Made by a program: the position numbers and the translations under genes. This document shows, piece after piece, positions 17,442-24,992 of a stretch of 64,000 nt of DNA. This DNA comes from Streptomyces barkulensis (lineage in GTDB: Bacteria > Actinomycetota > Actinomycetes > Streptomycetales > Streptomycetaceae). The stretch lies in the NCBI RefSeq assembly GCF_002843305.1, contig NZ_PGSG01000088.1:62001-126000 (forward strand), read 5' to 3'. Under the pieces are notes generated by a model, which saw only the letters and a list, made by a program, of their open reading frames with translations, was not told the origin of the DNA and did no database searches. The stretch's first letter is position 1; each line of letters begins with the position of its first letter.

Positions 17442-17447
17442 TACGGT
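17442..17447 (+). promoter_or_regulatory. Candidate -10 element of the gene at 17454
   Basis: TACGGT ends six bases before the ATG with no Shine-Dalgarno, again fitting a leaderless transcript. Confidence 0.4.
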
Positions 17448-17453
17448 CCGCGT

Positions 17454-17861
17454 ATGGCGATCAGACCACCTGAGAACTGGCGTGCAGGCATAGCCGAGGA
17501 GGCTCGTGAACTGGCGGCCGGGACGTTGGACCCGGAGTGTGCTTGCATGGCTCAGCTCTACCCGGAGTCCTTGCTGCGCGCCACGGAGGATGCTCTCCAC
17601 GCCTTCGAAGAGGACGTGCACGCACTGGTGGCACCGTCCGACGAGCAGGTCTTCGACACGATCAAGCGAGTCGTCCAGCGCCTCAACGCGGTCAATGAGG
17701 ACGAGCAGCATGGCGGTGCCGGGTACGACACGGACGAGCGTGAGCAGCTGTGTGAGTACATCGACCAGACTCTGAGCGAACACGGCATCGACGTGGCGGC
17801 CCTGGCGGCGAGGAACGGCATGGGGCGCGCCGAGATCACCGACGCGTGGCGCGACTGGTGA
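17454..17861 (+). CDS. Uncharacterised acidic protein
   Basis: 135-residue, acidic, all-helical-looking soluble protein (MAIRPPENWRAGIAEEARE to GRAEITDAWRDW) with no signal or membrane segment. The middle part (SDEQVFDTIKRVVQRLNAVN) resembles small cytoplasmic proteins linked to immunity or plasmid functions, but I do not recognise a family. Codon use is typical of the host, so it is probably real. It lies within the island, opposite in direction to vapBC. Confidence 0.7.
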   Translation: MAIRPPENWRAGIAEEARELAAGTLDPECACMAQLYPESLLRATEDALHAFEEDVHALVAPSDEQVFDTIKRVVQRLNAVNEDEQHGGAGYDTDEREQLCEYIDQTLSEHGIDVAALAARNGMGRAEITDAWRDW

Positions 17862-18045
17862 CGACAGCAGGGCAGCGGCGAAGCACCGCAATCAGCGTGA
17901 CTACGGCCGGCCATCAGCGGCTCCAGACGGCTGGTCGACCGGCCAAGGAGACCTCAGCGACCGTGTCGCCAACAGTTCGGGACGAGGGGGGCGCGTCAGT
18001 GACGCTTGCCCGAGGCGACTCGCGACATGTGTCGTCTGGCTTCCC

Positions 18046-18064
18046 GGGCCGTCGCTGGGCCGTG
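18046..18064 (+). repeat. 19-bp repeat, right copy
   Basis: Identical to 15078-15096 and about 95 bases inside the right 27-bp repeat. It is part of a non-coding stretch from 17862 to 18159 in which I see no gene. Confidence 0.75.
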
Positions 18065-18159
18065 GGAGGGTGGCCAGGGGCGACCAACGACGACAACCGT
18101 TGACGGCTCAGCCGCAGGTCAGAGCGGTGGCCGGGCGAGCAGTCGCAGGCCGCGGAACC

Positions 18160-18186
18160 GGCCGTGAAGAACCAGGGCAAGAAGTA
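18160..18186 (+). repeat. Right 27-bp direct repeat of the gpmA 3' end (putative att site)
   Basis: Exact copy of 14984-15010, followed by TAA instead of TAG and then by a hairpin. This may be the ancestral gpmA end, with the island having supplied the present end. Confidence 0.8.
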
Positions 18187-18188
18187 AT

Positions 18189-18220
18189 CCGGGAAGCCGT
18201 GGGGCTCCGCAGCTTCCCGG
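18189..18220 (+). terminator. Hairpin after the right gpmA repeat
   Basis: Arms CCGGGAAGC and GCTTCCCGG flank a 14-base loop, directly after the relic stop codon. It is plausibly the original gpmA terminator, now detached from the gene. Confidence 0.55.
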
Positions 18221-18326
18221 ACAGGCGCACTGTCCGTTCCGAGGAGAGGATGGAGGTGTCAGTGCGTACGCCGAGTGCGCCGGTCTCACCGGTGACGAAC
18301 TGGAACTGTGCGAGGACGCTGCTGGT

Positions 18327-18440
18327 GTGGGCACAGCGATCGGTGTCGGTGTGATCATCTTTCTCTGGGCAGCCGTGAACATCATCCTCGCGCTGACCTG
18401 TCTCGTTTACCGGCTTGCCACCAGGCAACCCCGAGTCTGA
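18327..18440 (+). CDS. Possible 37-residue membrane peptide or gene relic
   Basis: From GTG 18327 the frame encodes one strong hydrophobic segment (GVGVIIFLWAAVNIILAL) followed by a basic tail. GAGGA lies nine bases upstream. The same frame stays coding-like upstream (CAGLTGDELELCEDAAG) without a start codon, so it may instead be the surviving 3' end of a longer gene. No family recognised. Confidence 0.35.
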   Translation: MGTAIGVGVIIFLWAAVNIILALTCLVYRLATRQPRV

Positions 18441-18479
18441 ACACCGGGCCCACGACCCCTGGGCGCCCTATGGCGCACC

Positions 18480-18515
18480 GATGCCACGCGGTGGTCGGCT
18501 CCACCGCGTGGCATC
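18480..18515 (-). terminator. Perfect hairpin downstream of the TPP riboswitch
   Basis: 15-bp perfect arms (GATGCCACGCGGTGG and its complement) with a 6-base loop. It lies about 37 bases after the aptamer on the same strand and could be its expression-platform terminator, although there is no U-tract. Confidence 0.55.
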
Positions 18516-18551
18516 GAGCGGTCCGTGACATGGGTGAACCTACGGGGCGGG

Positions 18552-18660
18552 CTCCCTGCGCCGGCATTGTCCGGATCAGGTTGTGGAGGTCGCCTTCCGG
18601 TGTCGCCACCTTCCGGCCTCTCAGCCCGACCGTCGACGTCGGCCCCGGCGGAAGCCGAAG
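18552..18660 (-). ncRNA. TPP (THI-box) riboswitch
   Basis: On the reverse strand the order is CCGGGGCC, a small P3 hairpin, GGGCTGAGAGG, a variable hairpin with a GCGA loop, then AACCTGATCCGG..AATGCCGGCGCAGGGAG. These are the conserved thiamin-pyrophosphate aptamer elements: CUGAGA, ACCUGAUC, UAAUGCC-like and GGCGcAGGGA. The loop near the pyrophosphate sensor reads GGACAATGCC, one or two changes from the usual GGGTAATGCC. No thiamin gene follows on this strand; the next supported reverse gene is the vapB-like one at 17204. Confidence 0.85.
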
Positions 18661-19033
18661 CTTTCCGCCCAAGTCGGCTACTCCGGTCGAACTCCCTCGC
18701 TCGTCCCGTAGGTCCAGTTCCACGGTAACTCTCCTACGGTGGAGCGGAAGGGGTGGGAGGTGGTTTTTTATGCCTTTTGCCCTTTATTCGGTGCGGAGGC
18801 CTTCGGTGGGCCGCCGCCTCGCCGCCATCCGGGCGGCGGGGCGGAGACTCGGACTCGTTTGTGTATCGGTCCGCTCATCAGGGTGGTCGCGGTGCGGACT
18901 GACCGTTACTTTTCAGCCACCCTGTGGTGGCTTTCAGGGGGGTGCCGCGCTCCGGCTTCCGAATCGGTTCCCGGTGTGGTTCTCAGTGAACGCCAGCGCG
19001 GGAGCAGTACCGGTTAAGTAAGGGGTGGCACAG

Positions 19034-20326
19034 ATGCGAAGAAGACGGTTCCTGGGCTTGGCTTCGGGGGTGGCCGGATCTGTCGCATTGACGGCGACCG
19101 GGTGCGGCAGCGGAGGCGGGGCGTCCCGCACCGGTGACGTCACTCTGACGATGGTCGCGTCGGATCACGGGGACCTGGAGGGAAACACCCCGACCCAGGA
19201 GTACTGGGACGAGGTGGTCGCCTCGTTCGAGGAGCGGAACCCCGGCATCAAGGTGAAGGTGTCCGTCCACGCCCCGGGGAAGGCCGAGCAGAAGGTCGCG
19301 GAGATGGTCGGGAACGACCGGGCCCCGGACCTGGCGCAGATCGACTCCTTCGCCGGCCATGCGGCCGCCGAGCGGCTGTACCGGGCCGACGACGTGCTGT
19401 CCATCCCCGTCCAGGCCGACTTCGTCTCCGCGCTCAGCACGGCCGGCGAGCTGCGCCGCGTGCGGTACGCGATGCCGTTCACCGCCGACATCCAGCTCCT
19501 CTTCTACAACCGGGCCCTCTTCGCCGAGGCCGGCCTGGATCCGGAGAAGCCGCCGCGGACCTGGGAGGAGCTGAAGCAGGCCGCCGTCGCGCTCAAGGCG
19601 GTCGGTGTGGACGTGCCCTACGGACTGCCGCTCGGCAGTGAGGAGGCGCCCACCGAGGCCATGACCTGGATGCTGGGCAACGGCGGCGGCTACACCGGCG
19701 ACGGCGGCATGTACGCCATCAACGCCCCGGCCAACGTCGAGGCCATGGGGTGGCTCCGCGACGAGCTCGTCGACCAGGGCCTGACCACGTCCAATCCCGC
19801 CGTCACCAACAGACAGGGGCTGTTCAACCTGTTCACGGGCGGGCACGTCGGCATGCTCAACGGGGACCTGTCGCTGATGCAGCAGGCCGACCGGAAGAAG
19901 ACCGACTACGGGACGGCCCCGCTGCCCGGCCGCGACGGGCTGTCGGACACCACCACCGGGTCGGCGGGCTGGATGCTGGCCTTCCGCCGGGAGGGCAACC
20001 GGGAGGCGGTCGCCGCCTTCCTCGACCACGTCTACGACGTGGAGAACCAGTTCGCCTTCGCCGACCGCTACCACACGCTGCCGGTCACGGTGTCCGCCTC
20101 GGAGCGGATGCGCGGCGACAAGCGGCACAAGCGGATGCGGCCCTACCTGGACCAGCTCGGAGCCGCGGAGTTCTTCCCCTCCAACAAGGTGTCCTGGGCG
20201 AAGGTCAGCCGGGAGATCGGCCTCTACGTCGGCCAGTCGGTACTGGCCGACGGCGATCCGGCCGCCGTGCTCGGCACCCTCCAGCGCACGGCGGAGGAAG
20301 CGGAGGAGGCGGCCAGGGATCTGTGA
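19034..20326 (+). CDS. Extracellular solute-binding lipoprotein (sugar ABC transporter type)
   Basis: Cluster-B type binding protein, 430 residues, with a Tat-like basic start (MRRRRFLGLASG), lipobox T-A-T-G-C near residue 24 and the SBP_bac_1 layout: TWEELKQAAVALKA, MTWMLGNGGGY, FTGGHVGMLNGDL, AFLDHVY. ATG 19034 has AGGGG eight bases upstream; the GTG at 19025 has none. No permease or ATPase gene adjoins it. It might use the MsiK ATPase encoded at 34804-35901 with permeases elsewhere; ligand unknown. Confidence 0.88.
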   Translation: MRRRRFLGLASGVAGSVALTATGCGSGGGASRTGDVTLTMVASDHGDLEGNTPTQEYWDEVVASFEERNPGIKVKVSVHAPGKAEQKVAEMVGNDRAPDLAQIDSFAGHAAAERLYRADDVLSIPVQADFVSALSTAGELRRVRYAMPFTADIQLLFYNRALFAEAGLDPEKPPRTWEELKQAAVALKAVGVDVPYGLPLGSEEAPTEAMTWMLGNGGGYTGDGGMYAINAPANVEAMGWLRDELVDQGLTTSNPAVTNRQGLFNLFTGGHVGMLNGDLSLMQQADRKKTDYGTAPLPGRDGLSDTTTGSAGWMLAFRREGNREAVAAFLDHVYDVENQFAFADRYHTLPVTVSASERMRGDKRHKRMRPYLDQLGAAEFFPSNKVSWAKVSREIGLYVGQSVLADGDPAAVLGTLQRTAEEAEEAARDL

Positions 20327-20397
20327 CGCGCCGCGTCGGCCGCGCCATGCCGCGCGGCGGGTGGCGGGCTCCCGGCTCCCGGGTCCCGGGTCCCGGG

Positions 20398-21159
20398 TCA
20401 GGGCGCGGCGGCTCCGCCGTCGGACGCCGCGCGGACGTCCCTGACGCCGGGGACGGGGGTGGTGCCGGAGAAGTCGTCCTTCATCGCGTCGACGCCCCAC
20501 TGCGGACGGGCCAGGTCGAGGAAGGACTGGCGGTCGGCCCGGTTGGCCCCGGTGTCCAGCTCCATGGCCCGGTCGCGGTCCTGCTCGAGGTCCTCGGCGC
20601 ACTCGCCCTCGCGGTTGAAGGACCACATGAGCTTGGGGTCGCCGTAGGGGAGGTCCATGCCGGAGCCGTGGCCGTCTCCGTGCCCGTGGCCGCTGGTGTG
20701 CCAGGTGTGCCAGGTCTTGCCGTAGGAGTTGACCAGCTGCTTCATGAGCGCCGTCTCCGCGGACCGGGGGAGCCCGGGGGCGGCGAGCTGTCCGGAGAAC
20801 ACCTCGAAGTTGTGCGGGTGCCAGTAGGCCCTCTCCTCCTCGGGCAGGGTCTCGAACAGCCGCTCGGAGACGATGTACTCGATGCCGATCAGGTTCGCGT
20901 CCCCGGTGTTGCCGTCGAACAGGACGCACTGCAGCAGATCGTCGTTGACCACGCGGCAGTAGTGGTGGGCCTCCATCTGGAAGTCCGGTTCGCCCTTGGC
21001 GCAGTGGAAGCCGACGACGTAGACGTCGAAGCCCTTCAGCGGTGTCGCGGACTGGAGCAGGTTCGAGCCCTGCTCCAGGGCGGCGAGCCAGGCGCCCTTG
21101 TCCTGTCCGGCCGGGGTGGTGCCGGTCATGCGGTCCTTGATCCTCGGGTTGAGGGCCAT
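20398..21159 (-). CDS. DUF1264/OBAP family protein
   Basis: 253-residue protein matching the oil-body-associated protein family known from plants, fungi and bacteria: PLKGFDVYVVGFHCAKGEP, QMEAHHYCRVVNDDLLQCVL, GTGDANLIGIEYIVSERLFE-like region and YWHPHNFEVFSGQL. The bacterial function is not known. A His/Gly loop (HTSGHGHGDGHGSG) lies near residue 165. It has no signal peptide. It is preceded by a small Cys-rich gene on the same strand. Confidence 0.82.
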   Translation of the reverse strand: MALNPRIKDRMTGTTPAGQDKGAWLAALEQGSNLLQSATPLKGFDVYVVGFHCAKGEPDFQMEAHHYCRVVNDDLLQCVLFDGNTGDANLIGIEYIVSERLFETLPEEERAYWHPHNFEVFSGQLAAPGLPRSAETALMKQLVNSYGKTWHTWHTSGHGHGDGHGSGMDLPYGDPKLMWSFNREGECAEDLEQDRDRAMELDTGANRADRQSFLDLARPQWGVDAMKDDFSGTTPVPGVRDVRAASDGGAAAP

Positions 21160-21346
21160 CTGAGGAGCCTCCGTGGTCTCGGCGTCGCGGTCGGAGGAGC
21201 CGGCCGGCCCGCGTGGCGGGGCGGCGGCCCGGCGGGCTCCGGGACTCCGTGGCGACTACCCCGCTGCCCGCCGCCCTCACCCGCCGGCGCGGTCCGGGGG
21301 CTCCTCGGGGCGGCGGAGGCACGCACCACGACGGCGGAGGTACGCG

Positions 21347-21404
21347 GCGGGGCCCGGCCGGTGGTCCGGCCGGGCCCCGCGCCGGTGCGGGTGTACGCAC
21401 CGGC
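21347..21404 (-). terminator. Two hairpins after the Cys-rich gene
   Basis: 21347-21380 is a perfect 15-bp stem with a 4-base loop; 21381-21404 is a 9-bp stem with a 6-base loop. They lie between the Cys-rich gene and the DUF1264 gene, so the two may be expressed separately. Confidence 0.7.
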
Positions 21405-21419
21405 GGTCGCTCCTGGGAA

Positions 21420-21566
21420 TCAGCAGTTCCCGCCGCACTGGCAGGAGCCGCCGGACTGGCAGCCGCACGAGCACCCCGATCCGCAGCCGCAGGCCCCCAG
21501 CACGGGCAGCGAGGGCCTCTCGTCGGAGTGCTCGGCCGTGGTGGGTGGAGTCGGGAAGTCCGCCAT
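21420..21566 (-). CDS. Small Cys-rich protein
   Basis: 48 residues: a plain N-terminal half (MADFPTPPTTAEHSDERPSL) and a C-terminal 25 residues with eight Cys in C-x-C and C-x3-C spacing among Gly, Ser and Gln. ATG 21566 is preceded by GGAGGAGG at good distance, strong evidence for translation; upstream in-frame starts have no such signal. It could be a metallothionein-like metal chelator or a ribosomally made modified peptide precursor. No modification enzyme gene is nearby, which favours metal binding. Confidence 0.7.
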   Translation of the reverse strand: MADFPTPPTTAEHSDERPSLPVLGACGCGSGCSCGCQSGGSCQCGGNC

Positions 21567-21782
21567 GAGTGCCTCCTCCGCGTCGCGCCGGCGGTCACCG
21601 GCTCGTCTCGTCACCCATTGACGGCCCGCACCGCCGAGCGCGTCAACGGCGCGCGGAGGCACGTACCGCGTGCTCACGGCCGGGGGCGCACCGGCCCGGG
21701 CGGCTGGCGCTCCGCGCCCCTCGCGCGCCCCCGCGCCCGAGCCCCGAGCCTGTATTCCGCACCCGAGCCCCGCCGTCCGCGG

Positions 21783-22493
21783 TCACGCCTCCCCGGCCGG
21801 AGTCTCCTCCGAGCCGGCCGCGGCGGCCGCGGCGGTGGCCGGGTCGACCTCGTCCGCGTAGTCGCCGGTGACCAGGTAGACGACGCGGCGCGCGACCGAG
21901 ACCGCGTGGTCGGCGAAGCGCTCGTAGTAGCGGCCCAGCAGGGTGACGTCCACGGCCGTCTCGATGCCGTGCTTCCAGCGGTCGTCCATCAGGTGCTGGA
22001 AGAGAGTGCGGTGGAGGAGGTCGATGGCGTCGTCGTCCTGCTCCAGCTGGAGCGCCAGGTCGACGTCCTTGGTGATCAGGATCTCGCCCGTCTTCGCCAT
22101 CAGGCGCTGCGCGAGCTGGCCCATCTCCAGGATGGTCGCGTGCAGGTCGCGGGGGACCGCCGACTCGGGGTAGCGCAGCCGGGCGACCTTGGCGACGTGC
22201 TGGGCCAGGTCGCCGGAGCGCTCCAGGTCGGCGCTCATCCGCAGCGAGGTGACGACGATCCGCAGGTCGGTGGCGACCGGCTGCTGCCGGGCGAGCAGGT
22301 TTATGGCCTTGGTCTCCAGATCCCGCTGGAGGGTGTCGACCTTCTCGTCCGCTGCGATCACGCTCTCGGCGAGATTGAGGTCCGCGTCCAGCATCGCCGT
22401 GGTGGCGCGGCCGATCGCGGAGCCGACGAGCCGGGCCATCTCGACCAGGCTGTCGCCGATCGAGTCCAGCTCCTCGTGGTACGCGTCCCGCAT
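21783..22493 (-). CDS. phoU: Phosphate signalling protein PhoU
   Basis: Negative modulator of the SenX3/PhoR kinase in response to phosphate import. The 236-residue protein has two PhoU repeats (MRDAYHEELDSIGDSLVEMARLVG and LEMGQLAQRLMAKTGEILI) with metal-site acidic motifs (DLERSGDLAQHVA, YERFADHAVSVARRV). ATG 22493 has GGAAGGAAAG upstream. It is divergent from senX3-regX3, with PHO-box-like repeats between. Confidence 0.95.
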   Translation of the reverse strand: MRDAYHEELDSIGDSLVEMARLVGSAIGRATTAMLDADLNLAESVIAADEKVDTLQRDLETKAINLLARQQPVATDLRIVVTSLRMSADLERSGDLAQHVAKVARLRYPESAVPRDLHATILEMGQLAQRLMAKTGEILITKDVDLALQLEQDDDAIDLLHRTLFQHLMDDRWKHGIETAVDVTLLGRYYERFADHAVSVARRVVYLVTGDYADEVDPATAAAAAAGSEETPAGEA

Positions 22494-22613
22494 GACTTTC
22501 CTTCCCCTCGCATGACGTGACCGTAGGGCCGCGGGCCTTCCGCGAAGAGCGCGCGGGCCCCGGTTCTCCCCTACGCTCCCACGTTCTGTCCGAAACACGT
22601 CCGGTTCCGCCCG

Positions 22614-22646
22614 ACCAAGTGAACCGGCGCCGACACCGGCGTGAAC
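22614..22646 (-). promoter_or_regulatory. PHO box between phoU and senX3
   Basis: On the reverse strand three consecutive 11-bp units read GTTCACGCCGG, TGTCGGCGCCG and GTTCACTTGGT. The outer two match 9 and 10 of 11 positions of the PhoP direct-repeat consensus. Position and register fit autoregulation of the phoU and phoRP promoters. Confidence 0.75.
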
Positions 22647-22707
22647 TCTCGGAGACGTCTGTTCGAGCAGGTGCCCGAACGGCTGGGGCGGTGTTCCGGA
22701 GCCCGCA

Positions 22708-22713
22708 TAACCT
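22708..22713 (+). promoter_or_regulatory. Candidate -10 element of senX3
   Basis: TAACCT ends six bases before the ATG at 22720, with no Shine-Dalgarno; fits a leaderless start. Confidence 0.45.
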
Positions 22714-22719
22714 GGACAC

Positions 22720-24288
22720 ATGGACGTGAACGCGGCGGTCGCCGCAGCGGCAGCGATCGCCGGGGTGTGCACCGGCGTGTTCGCGATGCTCGCGTTCCGC
22801 TGGAGCGAGCGCGAGCAGGCCCGTCCCACGCGCAGCTCGCTGCACACCGAGGCCGTGCTGCCGCCCGGGGTGGACACCGTGCTGTCCGTGCTGCGCTCCT
22901 CCGCGGTGGTGCTCGACGAGGCCGACGCCGTCGTCAAGGCCAGCTCGGCCGCGTACGCCCTCGGGCTGGTGCGCGGCGGGAGGCTCACGGTGGAGCCGAT
23001 GCTCAAGATGGCCCGCGACACCCGCCGCGACGGTGAGATCCGGCAGGTCGAGCTGGATCTGCCGCGCCGGGGCACGGGCCGCGGCGAGGCCCTGGCGGTC
23101 TCCGCGCGAGTGGCGCCCCTGGGCTCCCGGCTGGTGCTGCTGCTGGTCGAGGACCTGACCGAGGCCCGCCGCATCGAGGCGGTGCGGCGCGACTTCGTGG
23201 CGAACGTCAGCCATGAGCTGAAGACCCCGGTCGGCGCGTTGTCGCTGCTGTCGGAGGCCGTGATGGACGCCTCCGACGACCCGGAGGCGGTGGAGCGCTT
23301 CGCCGGGCGCATGCAGACCGAGGCGACCCGTCTGACCAACCTCGTCCAGGAACTGATCGACCTCTCCCGGGTGCAGAACGACAACCCGCTGGAGGACTCC
23401 GAACCGGTCCGGGTGGACGAGCTGGTGGCCGAGGCCATCGACCGCTGCCGCCAGGCGGCGGGCGTCAAGCAGATCACCATGGCCACCGGCGGCACCGCCG
23501 ACCTGCACGTGTGGGGCAACCGCGGCCAGCTCGCGGCGGCCCTGGGCAATCTGGTGGAGAACGCCGTGAACTACTCCCCGGCCCGCACCCGGGTGGGCAT
23601 CGCCGGGCGCCGGGTCGCCGCCCCCGGCGGGGACATGATCGAGATCGCGGTGACCGACCAGGGCATCGGCATCTCGGACAAGGACAAGGACCGGATCTTC
23701 GAGCGTTTCTACCGCGTCGACCCGGCCCGCTCCCGGGCCACCGGCGGCACCGGCCTGGGCCTGGCCATCGTCAAGCACGTGGCCGCCTCGCACGGCGGGG
23801 AGGTCACGGTGTGGAGCGCGGAGGGCCAGGGCTCCACCTTCACCCTGCGCCTGCCGGAGGCGGCCAGCGCGCGCGAGCGCGCCGAGGCCCGGAGGCTGGG
23901 GAGGGAACGGGCCGCGGGCGCGCTGCGCGAGCCGGCGGACTTCGGCGACGACGACAGCGACAGAGACGACGGAGACGACGGCGATGACAACGTCGGAGAT
24001 GCCGGGGAAGGGGCCGGGAAGGACGGCGGCGTACGCGGAGCCGGCCCGGACCCGGCCGGCTCCGGCGGCCTGATCGTCCCCGGCGCTCCAGGCATCCCAG
24101 GCACTCCCAGCACCCCCGACGGCCCCGCGTACGGCGTCCCGTACGGCGCGGGCGACGGCCCCGTACCCCCGTACGGTGCCTCTCACCGGACCCCCACCAC
24201 GCCCCGCGGCCTTTCCCGCGGGGCCCGCAGAACCCCCCACGACCCCATCGATCACCACCCTGATCCCGCCCCGGAGGTCCTCCCGTGA
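22720..24288 (+). CDS. senX3: Phosphate sensor histidine kinase SenX3/PhoR
   Basis: Membrane kinase that phosphorylates the downstream regulator when phosphate is scarce. 522 residues: one N-terminal membrane segment (about 4-24), a PAS-like region, HisKA with phospho-acceptor in VANVSHELKTPVGALSLLSE (about 165), and HATPase_c with N box NLVENAVNYSP, DQGIGI and GGTGLGLAIVKH. About 130 residues after the ATPase domain form an Asp-rich then Pro/Gly-rich tail that is not part of the catalytic fold. The stop overlaps the regX3 start. In Streptomyces the gene is usually called phoR. Confidence 0.94.
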   Translation: MDVNAAVAAAAAIAGVCTGVFAMLAFRWSEREQARPTRSSLHTEAVLPPGVDTVLSVLRSSAVVLDEADAVVKASSAAYALGLVRGGRLTVEPMLKMARDTRRDGEIRQVELDLPRRGTGRGEALAVSARVAPLGSRLVLLLVEDLTEARRIEAVRRDFVANVSHELKTPVGALSLLSEAVMDASDDPEAVERFAGRMQTEATRLTNLVQELIDLSRVQNDNPLEDSEPVRVDELVAEAIDRCRQAAGVKQITMATGGTADLHVWGNRGQLAAALGNLVENAVNYSPARTRVGIAGRRVAAPGGDMIEIAVTDQGIGISDKDKDRIFERFYRVDPARSRATGGTGLGLAIVKHVAASHGGEVTVWSAEGQGSTFTLRLPEAASARERAEARRLGRERAAGALREPADFGDDDSDRDDGDDGDDNVGDAGEGAGKDGGVRGAGPDPAGSGGLIVPGAPGIPGTPSTPDGPAYGVPYGAGDGPVPPYGASHRTPTTPRGLSRGARRTPHDPIDHHPDPAPEVLP

Positions 24289-24965
24289 CCCGAGTGCTCG
24301 TCGTCGAGGACGAGGAATCGTTCAGCGACGCACTGTCGTACATGCTGCGCAAGGAAGGCTTCGAGGTGGCCATCGCGGCCACCGGCCCGGAGGGGCTGGA
24401 GGAGTTCGAGCGCAACGGCGCCGATCTGGTGCTTCTCGACCTGATGCTGCCGGGGCTGCCAGGCACCGAGGTGTGCCGCCAGCTGCGCGGCCGCTCGAAC
24501 GTGCCGGTCATCATGGTGACCGCCAAGGACAGCGAGATCGACAAGGTCGTCGGCCTGGAGATAGGGGCCGACGACTACGTGACCAAGCCCTTCTCCTCCC
24601 GCGAGCTGGTGGCCCGCATCCGGGCCGTGCTGCGGCGCCGCGGCGAGCCGGAGGAGGCCGCCCCGCAGGCGCTGGAGGCCGGCCCGGTGCGGATGGACGT
24701 GGACCGGCACGTGGTGACGGTCTCCGGCGCCAAGATCGACCTGCCGCTGAAGGAGTTCGACCTGCTGGAGATGCTGCTGCGCAACGCCGGGCGCGTGCTG
24801 ACCCGTATGCAGCTCATCGACCGGGTCTGGGGCGCCGACTACGTGGGCGACACCAAGACGCTGGATGTGCACGTCAAGCGGTTGCGTGCCAAGATCGAAC
24901 CGGACCCGAGCGCACCCCGCTATCTGGTGACGGTGCGGGGGCTGGGCTACAAGTTCGAGCCGTGA
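24285..24965 (+). CDS. regX3: Response regulator RegX3/PhoP
   Basis: OmpR-family activator of the phosphate regulon, 226 residues. Receiver domain with acidic pocket in VVEDEES, phosphoacceptor Asp in LVLLDLMLPGLPG and conserved Lys in VTKPFSSREL. Winged-helix domain ending TLDVHVKRLRAKIE..VRGLGYKFEP. GTG start overlaps the kinase stop (GTGA), with GGAGG eight bases upstream. Called phoP in Streptomyces literature. Confidence 0.95.
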   Translation: MTRVLVVEDEESFSDALSYMLRKEGFEVAIAATGPEGLEEFERNGADLVLLDLMLPGLPGTEVCRQLRGRSNVPVIMVTAKDSEIDKVVGLEIGADDYVTKPFSSRELVARIRAVLRRRGEPEEAAPQALEAGPVRMDVDRHVVTVSGAKIDLPLKEFDLLEMLLRNAGRVLTRMQLIDRVWGADYVGDTKTLDVHVKRLRAKIEPDPSAPRYLVTVRGLGYKFEP

Positions 24966-24992
24966 CGGGTCCGTGACCGGCCCATGACGGGG

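Larger units (their letters stand above)
14984..18186. mobile_element. Putative integrated island bounded by gpmA 3'-end repeats
   Basis: A 3.2-kb segment between two identical 27-bp repeats, carrying an aminotransferase IV gene, a VapBC pair, an unknown gene and non-coding sequence. A 19-bp repeat also occurs near each inner edge (15078-15096, 18046-18064). No integrase or excisionase is visible, so it would be a defective or cargo-only remnant. The outer boundary is inferred from the repeats only. Confidence 0.6.
18441..19033. other. Long intergenic region with riboswitch
   Basis: Besides the TPP riboswitch and hairpin listed separately, 18661-19020 shows no supported gene. A forward ATG at 18770 has GGTGGGAGG upstream and 83 open codons, but the codon bias is unlike its neighbours, so I leave it out. 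Confidence 0.5.

Noticed and set aside
18382..18723. Reverse open frame across the TPP riboswitch
   Set aside because: It overlaps the conserved aptamer bases and the hairpin completely, so RNA structure explains the sequence better.
18770..19021. 83-codon forward frame with GGTGGGAGG upstream
   Set aside because: Residue composition and codon choice are unlike any neighbour, there is no domain-like pattern, and it lies in the leader of the binding-protein gene.
21643..24258. 871-codon reverse open frame opposite senX3 and through phoU
   Set aside because: It crosses two genes in a non-coding frame and has no family-like sequence.
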